Source: Mycolicibacterium rhodesiae (GTDB taxonomy: Bacteria; Actinomycetota; Actinomycetes; Mycobacteriales; Mycobacteriaceae). Taken from it: a DNA stretch of 64,000 nucleotides. The position numbers were made by a program, and so were the translations under genes. The first letter of the stretch is position 1; every line of letters begins with the position of its first letter. The notes below the pieces were generated by a model. The model was not told where the DNA came from and did no database searches. It saw only the letters and a list, made by a program, of their open reading frames with translations. This document shows positions 36,063 through 44,279 of this stretch, in pieces. The DNA is taken from positions 248,001-312,000 of the forward strand of contig NZ_MVIH01000002.1 of assembly GCF_002086695.1 (NCBI RefSeq). The letters run 5' to 3'.

Positions 36063-36845
36063 TCAGGTTTCAGCGAACTCCGCGTAAATTTTCGGCAGGA
36101 AGCTCGCGAGGTGGTTCATCTCCTGCGCGCAGTGCACCAGCAGATCCCGCGGCTCCGGCAGTTGGTGCGCGGCGATCGGGCGGATCACCGAATCGGCGAG
36201 GCGGTTGCCGCGGCGCACCCCGATGTACGGACCACCCATCCAGAACCGCGATCGCATTTCCGCGCCGCCCGGCACAGCCCGCACGTGATGGATGAACCAG
36301 CCGATGTCGACCGGCACCTCGCTGGAGCCCAGTCGCGCGCACACCGCGACATCGGTGCCCAGCCGCGATTCGTCGAGGCCCAGCGCCGACGGTTCGAGGA
36401 ACGCGATGGCCGCCTTGGCGTAGGCCGAGCCTAGGTATTCCTCGATGATCGAGGTCCGTCCGACGTAGGCGCCATCGGGCCCGCTGTCGCCCCAGTGCGC
36501 CGACGCATGCGCACGCGGATGCCACAGTTTGTAGCGGCTGGACTCGCTGCCGTGCCAGCCGAACCACCAGTCCCACATCGCCGGCGTGACGCCGGGCATG
36601 TCGGTGCGGATCGCGACGTGGAATCCGCCGCCACGCAGCGCGCCGTAGCCGTTCTCGGTCTGTTGGTATCCCTCGTCGAGAAGCGTTGCAGCCGAATCGA
36701 ATCCGAGCATAGCCTGGTCGGCCTGCGGACCGTGCTCGAGTGCGATCACCGCATGACGGGGTAGCTCGGCCATCTGCGGGTTGAAGTACTTACCCCATGC
36801 GGTGTCATCGTCTCCGGGGCGGTAACCCAGGTAGGTCTCGGCCAT
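36063..36845 (-). CDS. PhlG-like hydrolase (DAPG hydrolase family)
   Basis: The 260-residue protein starts at ATG 36845, overlapping the upstream FAD-oxidase stop (ATGA). GGGFHVAIRTDMPGVTP, WDWWFGWHGSESSRYKLWHPRAH and VPGGAEMRSRFWMG fit the PhlG family, which hydrolyses a carbon-carbon bond in 2,4-diacetylphloroglucinol using zinc. The C-terminal HCAQE (His238, Glu242) has the HxxxE spacing of the PhlG zinc site; His109, His113, His117 and Glu135/136 are candidate partners. The coupled oxidase and the IclR regulator suggest catabolism or detoxification of an aromatic or polyketide compound. The natural substrate is unknown. Confidence 0.75.
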   Translation of the reverse strand: MAETYLGYRPGDDDTAWGKYFNPQMAELPRHAVIALEHGPQADQAMLGFDSAATLLDEGYQQTENGYGALRGGGFHVAIRTDMPGVTPAMWDWWFGWHGSESSRYKLWHPRAHASAHWGDSGPDGAYVGRTSIIEEYLGSAYAKAAIAFLEPSALGLDESRLGTDVAVCARLGSSEVPVDIGWFIHHVRAVPGGAEMRSRFWMGGPYIGVRRGNRLADSVIRPIAAHQLPEPRDLLVHCAQEMNHLASFLPKIYAEFAET

Positions 36846-38185
36846 CAGAGTCGCCCCATCCAGCTGTGGAACCGGCCGTCGGGGTCGTACTGGGCTCGCA
36901 CCCGGTCGAGCCGGGCCATGTTCTCGTCGGTGACGAACTTGGCGGGGCGGCGGCCCAGATTCTCGTCGGCCAGCTGGATGCCGGTCGCCAGCGATGCCAT
37001 CGACGCCATGTTGGATCGTGGCCAGTCGCTGTACTTTTCGTCGTCGTTCGGGTCCATCCAGCCGGCGTACAGCGCCAGGTAGATCTCGCTTTCCAAGCTG
37101 TAGGCCATGTCCTGGCGCTGCGGCGACGGGCCCCAGTTCAGCCACAGGAAGTGCGCGGGGTGCGGCGGCAGAGTGTCCAGGATGCGGTGGATGCCCGGCA
37201 TCAACTCGGCGGCCGAGGCGTTGGTCCACATGTTGTCGGCGGTGTACCGATGGTCCTCCAGGTAGTTGCTCATCACCGCGGTGTACCAATCCGGCAGGCC
37301 CATCGGCGCATACGGCACGGCGATCAGTGCCTTGTCGACCACCGGGCATCGGTCGAGCAGGCCGAACGCTTCTTTGGCCTCCGCCTCGGTGTCGGCGAAC
37401 GCCGGCGAGGCCATCACGATCGCCGGCCGGTCGATGCCCGCGTTGGGCACGCTCTTGGTGGCGACGATCTGCAGTTCGACCCGCCGGTCCACGTCGGCGG
37501 AGATGTCGCGGGCCCAGGTGAAGATCTCGTCGGCGAGCTCGATGGGGTAGGCGTAGAAGCTGCTGCCCAGCACTGCGGGCTTCGGGTAGAGCTTGAGGTG
37601 GAACGCGGTGACGACGGCGAAGAACCCCGGTCCGGCGCCGCGCGCGGCCCAGTACAGGTCCGGATGATGGTCGGCGTCGATGTAGATCTTGTCGCCGTCG
37701 GCGGTCACCACGTCCAGCCCGATGACGCTTTCGCAGGCCGGTCCGACCACCCTGCTGTTCCAGCCGTAACCGCCCTGCAGCAGGTAGCCCCCGATGCACA
37801 CGCCCTTGCAGTGCCCGGCGGGAAAGAACAGCCCGACCGCATCGAGCTCGGCGGCCAGCACGCTGCCGCCCTTGCCCGGTCCCGCGACCGCCGTCATCGC
37901 GTCGGCGTCGATGCTGGTCTGGTCGACCCGGCTCATGTCGAGCAGCACCGCGCCGTCGCGCAGGTGGCTGGCCGCCCAGCTGTGGCCGCCGGACTTGATG
38001 CTGACCTGTTTGTTGTTCGCTTTGGCGTAGCGCAGCGCCGCCACGACGTCGTCGGCGTCGACCGCCGCGACGATGACATCCGGGTAGCGGTCGGGAACCC
38101 GCTGGTTCCACACCGTCGCCTGGCGTGCGCTCTCGTAGCCGTCGTCACCGTGAAAGAAATGCCGACCCTCGGGAAGTGACCCCAC
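36845..38185 (-). CDS. FAD-dependent oxidase, berberine-bridge-enzyme type
   Basis: The 446-residue protein begins at GTG 38185 with AGGAGG six bases upstream. The FAD-binding PCMH fold shows VSIKSGGHSWAASHLRD (with the His that may be covalently flavinylated) and AGHCKGVCIGGYLLQGGYGWNSR (with a Cys placed like the second attachment site). The C-terminal BBE segment is LYAGWMDPNDDEKYSDWPR and YDPDGRFHSWMGRL. Such enzymes oxidise alcohols, phenolics or oligosaccharides with O2. It is translationally coupled to the PhlG-like gene and diverges from an IclR regulator with a palindrome between. Confidence 0.9.
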   Translation of the reverse strand: MGSLPEGRHFFHGDDGYESARQATVWNQRVPDRYPDVIVAAVDADDVVAALRYAKANNKQVSIKSGGHSWAASHLRDGAVLLDMSRVDQTSIDADAMTAVAGPGKGGSVLAAELDAVGLFFPAGHCKGVCIGGYLLQGGYGWNSRVVGPACESVIGLDVVTADGDKIYIDADHHPDLYWAARGAGPGFFAVVTAFHLKLYPKPAVLGSSFYAYPIELADEIFTWARDISADVDRRVELQIVATKSVPNAGIDRPAIVMASPAFADTEAEAKEAFGLLDRCPVVDKALIAVPYAPMGLPDWYTAVMSNYLEDHRYTADNMWTNASAAELMPGIHRILDTLPPHPAHFLWLNWGPSPQRQDMAYSLESEIYLALYAGWMDPNDDEKYSDWPRSNMASMASLATGIQLADENLGRRPAKFVTDENMARLDRVRAQYDPDGRFHSWMGRL

Positions 38186-38204
38186 CGAAGCCTCCTATGG
38201 TTCA

Positions 38205-38221
38205 CATAGCGAATCGCTATG
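38205..38221. promoter_or_regulatory. Palindromic operator between FAD oxidase and IclR regulator
   Basis: CATAGCG (38205-38211), AAT, then CGCTATG (38215-38221) form a perfect 7-3-7 palindrome. It is 20 bases upstream of the oxidase start and 54 bases upstream of the IclR start. The plus-strand TATGAT at 38218-38223 could be a -10 element for the regulator gene, so binding would block it. Confidence 0.65.
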
Positions 38222-38274
38222 ATCCGTATTGCGGCACATTACCGCCGCGGCGACGCCAACGGAAGGGATGTCAG

Positions 38275-39036
38275 TTGACTGACGCGAAAATTTCTGTGGT
38301 CGGTGATGGACGTCCCGCGAATGCCCGTGACGACGGCATACAGGTACTGCGTCGCGCCGCGGCAGCGCTCGACGAAATCGCCACCGCCCCGGGCCGGCTG
38401 CGCCTGGTCGACCTGCACAGCCGACTGGGACTGGCCAAGTCAACCGCCCGGCGACTCCTCGTCGGTCTGGTCGAGGTGGGGTTCGCCGCCGTGGACGACG
38501 ACGGCCGCATCGTCCTCGGGGACCGCCTGCTCGGCCTGGTCAACGCCGACGCGGCCCACATCACGTCGGCATTCCGGTCCACGTTGGAGCGGGTGGCCGA
38601 GGCCACCGGTGAAACGGTCGACCTCTCGGTATATCGCGGTGGCCAGATGTTGTTCATCGACCAGATCGAGTCGCCGCACCGGTTGCGTGCGGTCTCGGCG
38701 ATCGGCGGGCGATTCACGTTGTGCGACACCGCCAATGGGAAGGCGGTTCTGGCGTTGTTGGGCGATGACGACGTCGACCAGGTGCTTGCCGCCCTCGAGC
38801 CGGACAACGCCGATCGGGTGCGCGCCGAGATCCGGACCATCCGCACCGACCGGGTGGCGTACGACCGTGATGAACACACCGACGGCATCTCGGCCGCGGG
38901 GGTCGCGGGCCGCGCGGCCGGTGGAAACATCGTCGCGATCTCGGTGCCCGCCCCGACCGGGCGTTTCACTGCTCACTCCGACCGCATCGTCGCCGCCCTG
39001 CGCGAGGCACTGGAGTCACCGGTGTGGACCGGCTGA
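38275..39036 (+). CDS. IclR-family transcriptional regulator
   Basis: The 253-residue protein starts at TTG 38275, with GGAAGGG eight bases before; the ATG at 38268 is out of frame. An N-terminal winged helix (LRLVDLHSRLGLAKSTARRLLVGLVEVGF) is followed by the IclR effector domain: SVYRGGQMLFIDQIESPHRLR, FTLCDTANGKAVLALL and the closing GNIVAISVPAPTGRF. IclR proteins bind small aromatic or organic acids and often control adjacent catabolic genes. Divergence from the oxidase/PhlG pair, with a palindrome between, makes these genes its likely targets. Confidence 0.92.
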   Translation: MTDAKISVVGDGRPANARDDGIQVLRRAAAALDEIATAPGRLRLVDLHSRLGLAKSTARRLLVGLVEVGFAAVDDDGRIVLGDRLLGLVNADAAHITSAFRSTLERVAEATGETVDLSVYRGGQMLFIDQIESPHRLRAVSAIGGRFTLCDTANGKAVLALLGDDDVDQVLAALEPDNADRVRAEIRTIRTDRVAYDRDEHTDGISAAGVAGRAAGGNIVAISVPAPTGRFTAHSDRIVAALREALESPVWTG

Positions 39037-39101
39037 ATCAAATCTGACCATCCGGTTGGTTGGGCTTGCCACGGGGGTCGGTCGCAGAGCACAGTGGCCA
39101 G

Positions 39102-41324
39102 ATGAGCCGCACCGCTTTGCGAATTTGCCCGTTCTGCGAGGCCACCTGCGGGATGGTCCTGACCATCGACGACAACGACCGGGTCAGTGCGGCCCGGGGC
39201 GATCGTGACGACGTGTTCAGTCACGGCTTCATCTGCCCCAAGGGCGCCAGCTTCCCCGAGCTGGACAACGATCCCGACCGGCTGCAGAAGCCCCTGGTGC
39301 GCCGCGACGGCGAGTTGGTCGAGACCTCGTGGGCGGACGCCTTCGCCGCGGCGGCCGAGGGACTGCAGCGCGTCATCGCCGATACCGGCGGCTCGTCGGT
39401 CGCGGTGTACCTGGGCAACCCGAACGCGCACACCATCGCCGGCTCGCTCTACGGGCCGGTCGTCATCAAGTCGCTGGGCACCCGGCAGGTGTATTCAGCC
39501 AGCACACTGGACCAGATGCCCAAGCACGTGTCCTGCGGATACCTGTTCGGCAATCCGCTGGCGTTCACCCTGCCCGACCTCGACCGCACCGATTACCTCG
39601 TCGTGATGGGCGCAAACCCGTTGGTATCCAACGGTTCTCTAGCCACCGCTGCCGATTTTCCGGGCAAGCTCAAGGCGTTGCGCCGTCGCGGCGGCACGTT
39701 GGTGGTGATAGATCCCACCCGGACCCGCACCGCCGAACTGGCCGACCGTCACATCGCGCCGCGCCCCGGCACCGACGCCGCACTGCTGTTCGCGGTCACG
39801 CATGTGCTCTTCGACGAGGACCTGGTGGATCTGGGCCGGCTGGCCGAGCACGTCTCCGGGCTGGAGCGGGTGCGGGCGGCGGCGCAGGACTTCCCGCCGG
39901 AGGCGGTGGCCGAGCACTGCGGGGTCGACGCCAACGAAATCCGAACACTGGCACGCGAACTCGCCGCGGCCCCGAGTGCGGCGGTGTACGGCCGCATCGG
40001 CACCTCGACGGTCGAATTCGGCACGTTGACCAGCTGGCTGGTCGATGTGGTCAACATCCTGACCGGCAATCTGGACCGCCCGGGTGGGGTGATGTTCGCC
40101 AGTTCGCCGATCGCCGGGGCGCCGCGCCCGCCGCGCCCGGGCCGGGGATTCGCCACCGGACGCTGGCGCAGCCGGGTGTCCGGTCACCCGGAGGCACTGT
40201 CCGAGTTGCCCGCGGTCGCGCTTGCCGAGGAGATCGAGACCCCCGGCGAGGGCCAGGTCCGGGCGATGATCACGATCGCGGGCAACCCGGTGTTGTCGGC
40301 GCCCGACGGCGCCCGGCTGTCCGAGGCCCTCGACCGCGTCGACTTCATGGTGTCGGTGGACCCCTATCTCAACGAGACCACCCGGCACGCCGACGTGATC
40401 CTGCCGCCGCCTCCGCCTTCTCGCGCAGCGCATTACGACCTCGCCCTCAGCGGGGCGGCGGTACGCAACAACGCCAGGTACTCGCCTCCTGTCCTGCCGC
40501 TGCCGGACGGACGGCCCGACGAGTGCGAGATCTTGGCGCGGCTGGCGCTGATCGTGTTGGGAATGGGCCCCGACGCCGACCCGACGCTGGTGGACGAGCA
40601 GGTGATCGCGACGACGCTGAGCAAGGAGGTCGCCGACGAGCACTCCCCGGTGGCAGGCCGGTCCGTCGAGGAACTGACCGCGATGCTGCCCGAGGGGCGC
40701 GGTTACGAACGACGGCTGGACATGATGCTGCGGCTCGGCCCGTTCGGTGACGGGTTCGGGGCCAGGCCGGAGGGTTTGACCCTGCAGCGGCTGAAGGACA
40801 CCCCACACGGGATTGATCTCGGCGCGCTGACCCCGCGGATTCCCGAGATTCTTCGGACCCCCTCGGGCACAATCGAATTGGATCCCGAGCCGATCCTCGC
40901 CGACGTCCCGCGCCTGCTCGCCGCGCTCACGTCGGGACCTGGGTTCCTGCTGATCGGCCGTCGGCACCTGCGGTCCAACAACAGCTGGATGCACAACCTG
41001 CCCGCCCTGTCCGGCGGCACCAATCGCTGCACGCTGCAGATCCATCCCGACGACGCCGCGCGGCTCGGTCTCGAGGAGATGGCTCTCGTCACCGGTCCGG
41101 GCGGCAAACTCGAAGTGCCGGTTGAGATCACCGACGCGATCCGTCCTGGCGTGGTGTCACTGCCGCACGGGTGGGGACACACCGAGCCGGGCACCCGGAT
41201 GAGGGTGGCGGCGCAGCACCCGGGCGTCAACGTCAACAACCTCAACGACGGCACGCTGCTGGATCCGTTGTCGGGCACCGCGGTATTGAACGCGCTCCCG
41301 GTGGAGGTGGCGCCGGCCGGATAG
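39102..41324 (+). CDS. Molybdopterin-dependent oxidoreductase (Rv0197-like)
   Basis: The 740-residue enzyme starts at ATG 39102. CPFCEATCGM near residue 9 begins the 4Fe-4S domain (ligands Cys-x2-Cys-x3-Cys; the fourth Cys is in FSHGFICPKG). LGNPNAHTIAG, DQMPKHVSCGYLFG and VVMGANPLVSNGS form the molybdopterin domains, and the C-terminal RRHLRSNNSWMHNLP, HPDDAARLGLEE, and SLPHGWGH are typical of formate dehydrogenase/nitrate reductase relatives. The active-site segment around HVSCGY carries a Cys as candidate Mo ligand. No Tat signal is visible, so it is probably cytosolic. The substrate is unknown. Confidence 0.9.
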   Translation: MSRTALRICPFCEATCGMVLTIDDNDRVSAARGDRDDVFSHGFICPKGASFPELDNDPDRLQKPLVRRDGELVETSWADAFAAAAEGLQRVIADTGGSSVAVYLGNPNAHTIAGSLYGPVVIKSLGTRQVYSASTLDQMPKHVSCGYLFGNPLAFTLPDLDRTDYLVVMGANPLVSNGSLATAADFPGKLKALRRRGGTLVVIDPTRTRTAELADRHIAPRPGTDAALLFAVTHVLFDEDLVDLGRLAEHVSGLERVRAAAQDFPPEAVAEHCGVDANEIRTLARELAAAPSAAVYGRIGTSTVEFGTLTSWLVDVVNILTGNLDRPGGVMFASSPIAGAPRPPRPGRGFATGRWRSRVSGHPEALSELPAVALAEEIETPGEGQVRAMITIAGNPVLSAPDGARLSEALDRVDFMVSVDPYLNETTRHADVILPPPPPSRAAHYDLALSGAAVRNNARYSPPVLPLPDGRPDECEILARLALIVLGMGPDADPTLVDEQVIATTLSKEVADEHSPVAGRSVEELTAMLPEGRGYERRLDMMLRLGPFGDGFGARPEGLTLQRLKDTPHGIDLGALTPRIPEILRTPSGTIELDPEPILADVPRLLAALTSGPGFLLIGRRHLRSNNSWMHNLPALSGGTNRCTLQIHPDDAARLGLEEMALVTGPGGKLEVPVEITDAIRPGVVSLPHGWGHTEPGTRMRVAAQHPGVNVNNLNDGTLLDPLSGTAVLNALPVEVAPAG

Positions 41325-41341
41325 GTGCGGCTGGGACAGCC

Positions 41342-42466
41342 CTACCTCGACGGCGTTCCATGGAACGGCAGGGTGATGGTGAGTTCGAAGCCGCCGTCTC
41401 CGTGTGGGCCGGCATGTAAGGAGCCGCCGAGCAATTCCGCGCGTTCGTACAAACCGAGCAGCCCGTGTTGAGCGCTCGGGAGCCGGACCGGCGCCCGAGT
41501 GGGCTTGGTGTTTGTCAGCGTCAAACAGGCTTGCCGATCATCGAGACGCAGACTCAGCCGAGCGTTGGCACCGGGAGCATGCTTGGCGATGTTGGTCAGC
41601 CCTTCCTGCGCAGCCCGATAGATCGCGCGCTGGACTGCCGCCGACGGATCCCTCGGGTCGGTGCGCACAATCTGGATGACTGTGGGCACCTGTGACGCCG
41701 CCACCAGCGAGTCCAAATCATCGATCCCGGGCTGCGGCGCCAGTTCGACGCTGGGGCCGGACGACGGACGCAACACCCCCACCATTTCGCGTAGCTCGTC
41801 GAGGGTGCGCACGCTCAACGTCCGAATGGTGCGCGCCGCCTCGGCCGACGCGCGATCACTGGCTGTGACCTGTAGCGCGCCGGCTTGCACCGCAATGAGA
41901 CTCACCTGGTGCGACACCACATCGTGCATCTCTCGGGCCAGTGCGGAACGTTCGGCAGCAACCGCCTTCTCGATGACCAGTTCCTCTTGATCGCGGCGTG
42001 CCCGTTCGATCTCGGCCAGCTTCTCCGACAGATCGGCCCGCGCGGTGACGAGCATTCCCAACCACACCGGCGCGGCGGTGAATACGGTCGCATACACGAG
42101 GTCCAATACGGTGTCCACACCGGAATACGGTGTGCGCCATAGGGCTGTGAAGCACACGAAGAAGGCCAACGCGCTCAGCACGATCAGATACAACCGCTTA
42201 CTGCGCTGAGCGACGGTGAACAGGGCTATCTGTCCTGCGATGGCCATGGTGCTGACTATCAGTGCGGGCAGCGTCAAGATGAGCGCCAAATACGGTGCGC
42301 GCCGTCGTATCAGCAGCGCCGCCACCGCCACCGCCCCAAGCACGATTTCGATGGTGGTGACGTGGTCGTCGGACATGATCGAGGCGGCGGCGTCGGCACC
42401 GGCGAGGACGATCGTCAGGACGTCGAGAATCAGCCGACGCCCGCGCGGAGTCAACCGGGTCAGCAT
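41342..42466 (-). CDS. Sensor histidine kinase, NarL/DesK type
   Basis: The 374-residue kinase has four to five membrane helices in the first 145 residues (for example YLALILTLPALIVSTMA and LIVLSALAFFVCFTALW), then a helical linker and HisKA_3 domain with AREMHDVVSHQVSLIAVQAG, phosphorylated His at 181. The ATPase part includes YRAAQEGLTNIAKHAPGA and HGLLGLYERAELLGG. Its ATG overlaps the response regulator stop by seven bases. With little extracytoplasmic sequence, it probably senses a membrane or intramembrane cue. It converges on the molybdopterin oxidoreductase. Confidence 0.93.
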   Translation of the reverse strand: MLTRLTPRGRRLILDVLTIVLAGADAAASIMSDDHVTTIEIVLGAVAVAALLIRRRAPYLALILTLPALIVSTMAIAGQIALFTVAQRSKRLYLIVLSALAFFVCFTALWRTPYSGVDTVLDLVYATVFTAAPVWLGMLVTARADLSEKLAEIERARRDQEELVIEKAVAAERSALAREMHDVVSHQVSLIAVQAGALQVTASDRASAEAARTIRTLSVRTLDELREMVGVLRPSSGPSVELAPQPGIDDLDSLVAASQVPTVIQIVRTDPRDPSAAVQRAIYRAAQEGLTNIAKHAPGANARLSLRLDDRQACLTLTNTKPTRAPVRLPSAQHGLLGLYERAELLGGSLHAGPHGDGGFELTITLPFHGTPSR

Positions 42467-43113
42467 GAGTCGTCGTCCAGGAGGCGAGCGCGCTGGGCCA
42501 CAATCGCGGCTTCCACCCGTGACTTGACACCGAGCTTGGCCAGTATCGAACTCACCTGGTCCTTGACCGTGCCGACGCTGGAATACAGCGTCGCGGAGAT
42601 CTCGCCGTTCGACCGTCCTTGCGCGAGTAGCTTGAGGACCTGGGTCTCTCGCTCTGTCAGCGCACGCAACGCGTGGACAGCGGCTACATCGGCGTGGTCG
42701 CCGAGGTAGCCGGCGACGACTCGCGGACTCACCTTCTCGGAGAGCACGAGTCCACCGCCGGCCAGACTGCGAACCATGTACGGAAGCTGTTCTGGATCAG
42801 TGTCTTTCAGCAAAAACCCCGCGGCGCCCATCCGCAGGGCGGAGGCGATGTATTCGTCGGCGTCGAATGTGGTGAGAACGGCCACTGTGGGCGGTGGCGC
42901 GAGCGTCTGCAGCTCCGCGAGCACGGTCAGTCCGTCTTTGCCGGGCATCCGAATGTCGAGCAGTACAACGTCCGGCCGCAATTCTGCGATGGTCTGCACG
43001 GCGTTGCGGCCGTCACAGGTGGCGACGACTTCGATGTCCTCCGCCGCCGACAGGATCATCTTGAACCCCGATCGGATCAGCGCCTCGTCGTCGACGATGA
43101 CAACCCGTGTCAT
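42460..43113 (-). CDS. Response regulator, NarL/LuxR family
   Basis: The 217-residue regulator has a receiver domain with VDDEALIRSG, phosphoacceptor Asp53 in VLLDIRMPGKDG, and lysine in GFLLKDT. The LuxR-type helix-turn-helix covers LTERETQVLKLLAQGRSNGEISATLYSSVGTVKDQVSSIL (quoted as separate blocks it begins LTERETQVLKLLAQG). It is first in the operon with the kinase. The 371-base upstream region shared with the divergent porin gene contains a 7-5-7 inverted repeat, a candidate autoregulatory or porin-controlling site. Confidence 0.93.
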   Translation of the reverse strand: MTRVVIVDDEALIRSGFKMILSAAEDIEVVATCDGRNAVQTIAELRPDVVLLDIRMPGKDGLTVLAELQTLAPPPTVAVLTTFDADEYIASALRMGAAGFLLKDTDPEQLPYMVRSLAGGGLVLSEKVSPRVVAGYLGDHADVAAVHALRALTERETQVLKLLAQGRSNGEISATLYSSVGTVKDQVSSILAKLGVKSRVEAAIVAQRARLLDDDSC

Positions 43114-43484
43114 GGGGCCTCCTCCTCCCGCCGCGGTGCGCGGGTGCCGAGTTTATTTCCGCCGGCCGGGTTGCGAGCGTCGATCCGATTAGACGACAGC
43201 GAGCGCGCTCGAACCACTCCGGCCCAGCGCGTCGGCACAACATCCCACACCTGGCTGGCAGAACCAGCCATATGGGGGATGGCGGATTTGCCATGCCGCC
43301 GATAAGACCGCAACCGTGGTGATGCCGTACGCGTGTCACACCCCCAATACATGTGCGGAGCTGAACTCCCGACTTCCAGCCAGATGGCGACGAGCTGACG
43401 ACACAGGGGGGATGACCGCGGCCTGACCCGCGGGCCAGTCTGGTGCGGCCGTTGTTGGTCGCACCTGATTCCGCTGGAGAGCCC
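43114..43484. promoter_or_regulatory. Long divergent region between response regulator and MspA-like porin
   Basis: The 371 bases contain no convincing gene. TGGCTGG (43252-43258) and CCAGCCA (43264-43270) form a perfect 7-5-7 inverted repeat. A looser repeat, GGCGG (43281-43285) with CCGCC (43296-43300), follows. GGAGA at 43475-43479 is the porin's ribosome-binding site. The length suggests a regulated porin promoter, but no clear -35/-10 pair was identified. Confidence 0.45.
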
Positions 43485-44123
43485 ATGAAGACCCCCGTGC
43501 GCGCGCTTGCTCTTGCAGTCGCGGCGATCGCCGCCCTGGCTCCGAGTCGGGGTGTCGCCAACGCCGGCCTGGACAACCAGCTGAGCATCGTCGACGGCGG
43601 AGGCCGCACCCTGACCGTCCAGCAATGGGACACGTTCCTCAACGGCGTTGCCCCCCTTGACCGTAACCGGTTGACGCGCGAGTGGTTCCATTCAGGAAAG
43701 GCCGAGTACTCAGTCAGCGGTTCACACGCCGACGACTTCACCGGCACCCTTCAGCTGGGCTATCAGATCGGGTTCCCGTGGTCATTGGGTATCGGCATCA
43801 ATTTCAGCTACACCACCCCGAACGTCCTCTTGGACAAGGCCTCGATTTCTCCGCGCGCGTTCAACCCGTTGGGATCGGTCATCACCCCGAATCTCTTTCC
43901 CGGAGCGTCGATCAAAGCCAATCTCGGCAACGGCCCTGGCATCCAGGAAGTGAACACGCTCTCGGTCGATGTCAAGGGAGCCACCGGCACCGTGGCGGTG
44001 GCCAACGCGCACGGCACGGTGACCGGTGCCTCAGGCGGCGTTCTACTACGCCCATTCGCGCGGCTCACGTCGAAGACCGGCGACAGCGTCACCACCTACG
44101 GCGATCCGTGGAACATGAACTGA
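43485..44123 (+). CDS. MspA-family octameric porin with altered constriction
   Basis: The 212-residue precursor has a 27-residue signal peptide (cleaved at ANA before GLDN) and a mature part that follows MspA of M. smegmatis almost throughout, from LTVQQWDTFLNGV and LDRNRLTREWFHSG to the final TYGDPWNMN. Such porins form outer-membrane channels for hydrophilic nutrients. At the MspA constriction (Asp90, Asp91, Asp93) this protein reads Asp90, Lys91, Ser93; positions aligned with Asp118 and Glu139 are Asn and Thr, while Asp134 is kept. The gene has one extra residue after the constriction loop. The altered charge should lower cation selectivity. Confidence 0.95.
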   Translation: MKTPVRALALAVAAIAALAPSRGVANAGLDNQLSIVDGGGRTLTVQQWDTFLNGVAPLDRNRLTREWFHSGKAEYSVSGSHADDFTGTLQLGYQIGFPWSLGIGINFSYTTPNVLLDKASISPRAFNPLGSVITPNLFPGASIKANLGNGPGIQEVNTLSVDVKGATGTVAVANAHGTVTGASGGVLLRPFARLTSKTGDSVTTYGDPWNMN

Positions 44124-44279
44124 CGGGCAGATGCCGGCGACCGCTGACGGCGACGACACGCGCGCCTGCGTCGCACCATCTCCAGCCGATTGGTTGCCGG
44201 CTCTGGCCGGTTGGCGGATTCCTCCGGCACGCCCGCCCGGTCAGGCTTGCTCGCACAGTCAAACGAGAGGGAACCGACG

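Noticed and set aside
36063..38111. One 682-residue open frame suggesting a fusion of the PhlG-like hydrolase with another protein
   Set aside because: Only the last 260 residues are protein-like; the rest is an out-of-frame shadow of the FAD oxidase. The ATG at 36845 gives the normal family start.
43114..43484. A small gene in the porin upstream region
   Set aside because: Open frames here are short, lack a ribosome-binding site and have Arg/Pro-rich shadow composition.
44197..44210. CCGGC-TCTG-GCCGG hairpin after the porin gene as a terminator
   Set aside because: A 5-bp stem 74 bases beyond the stop; not convincing in this base composition.
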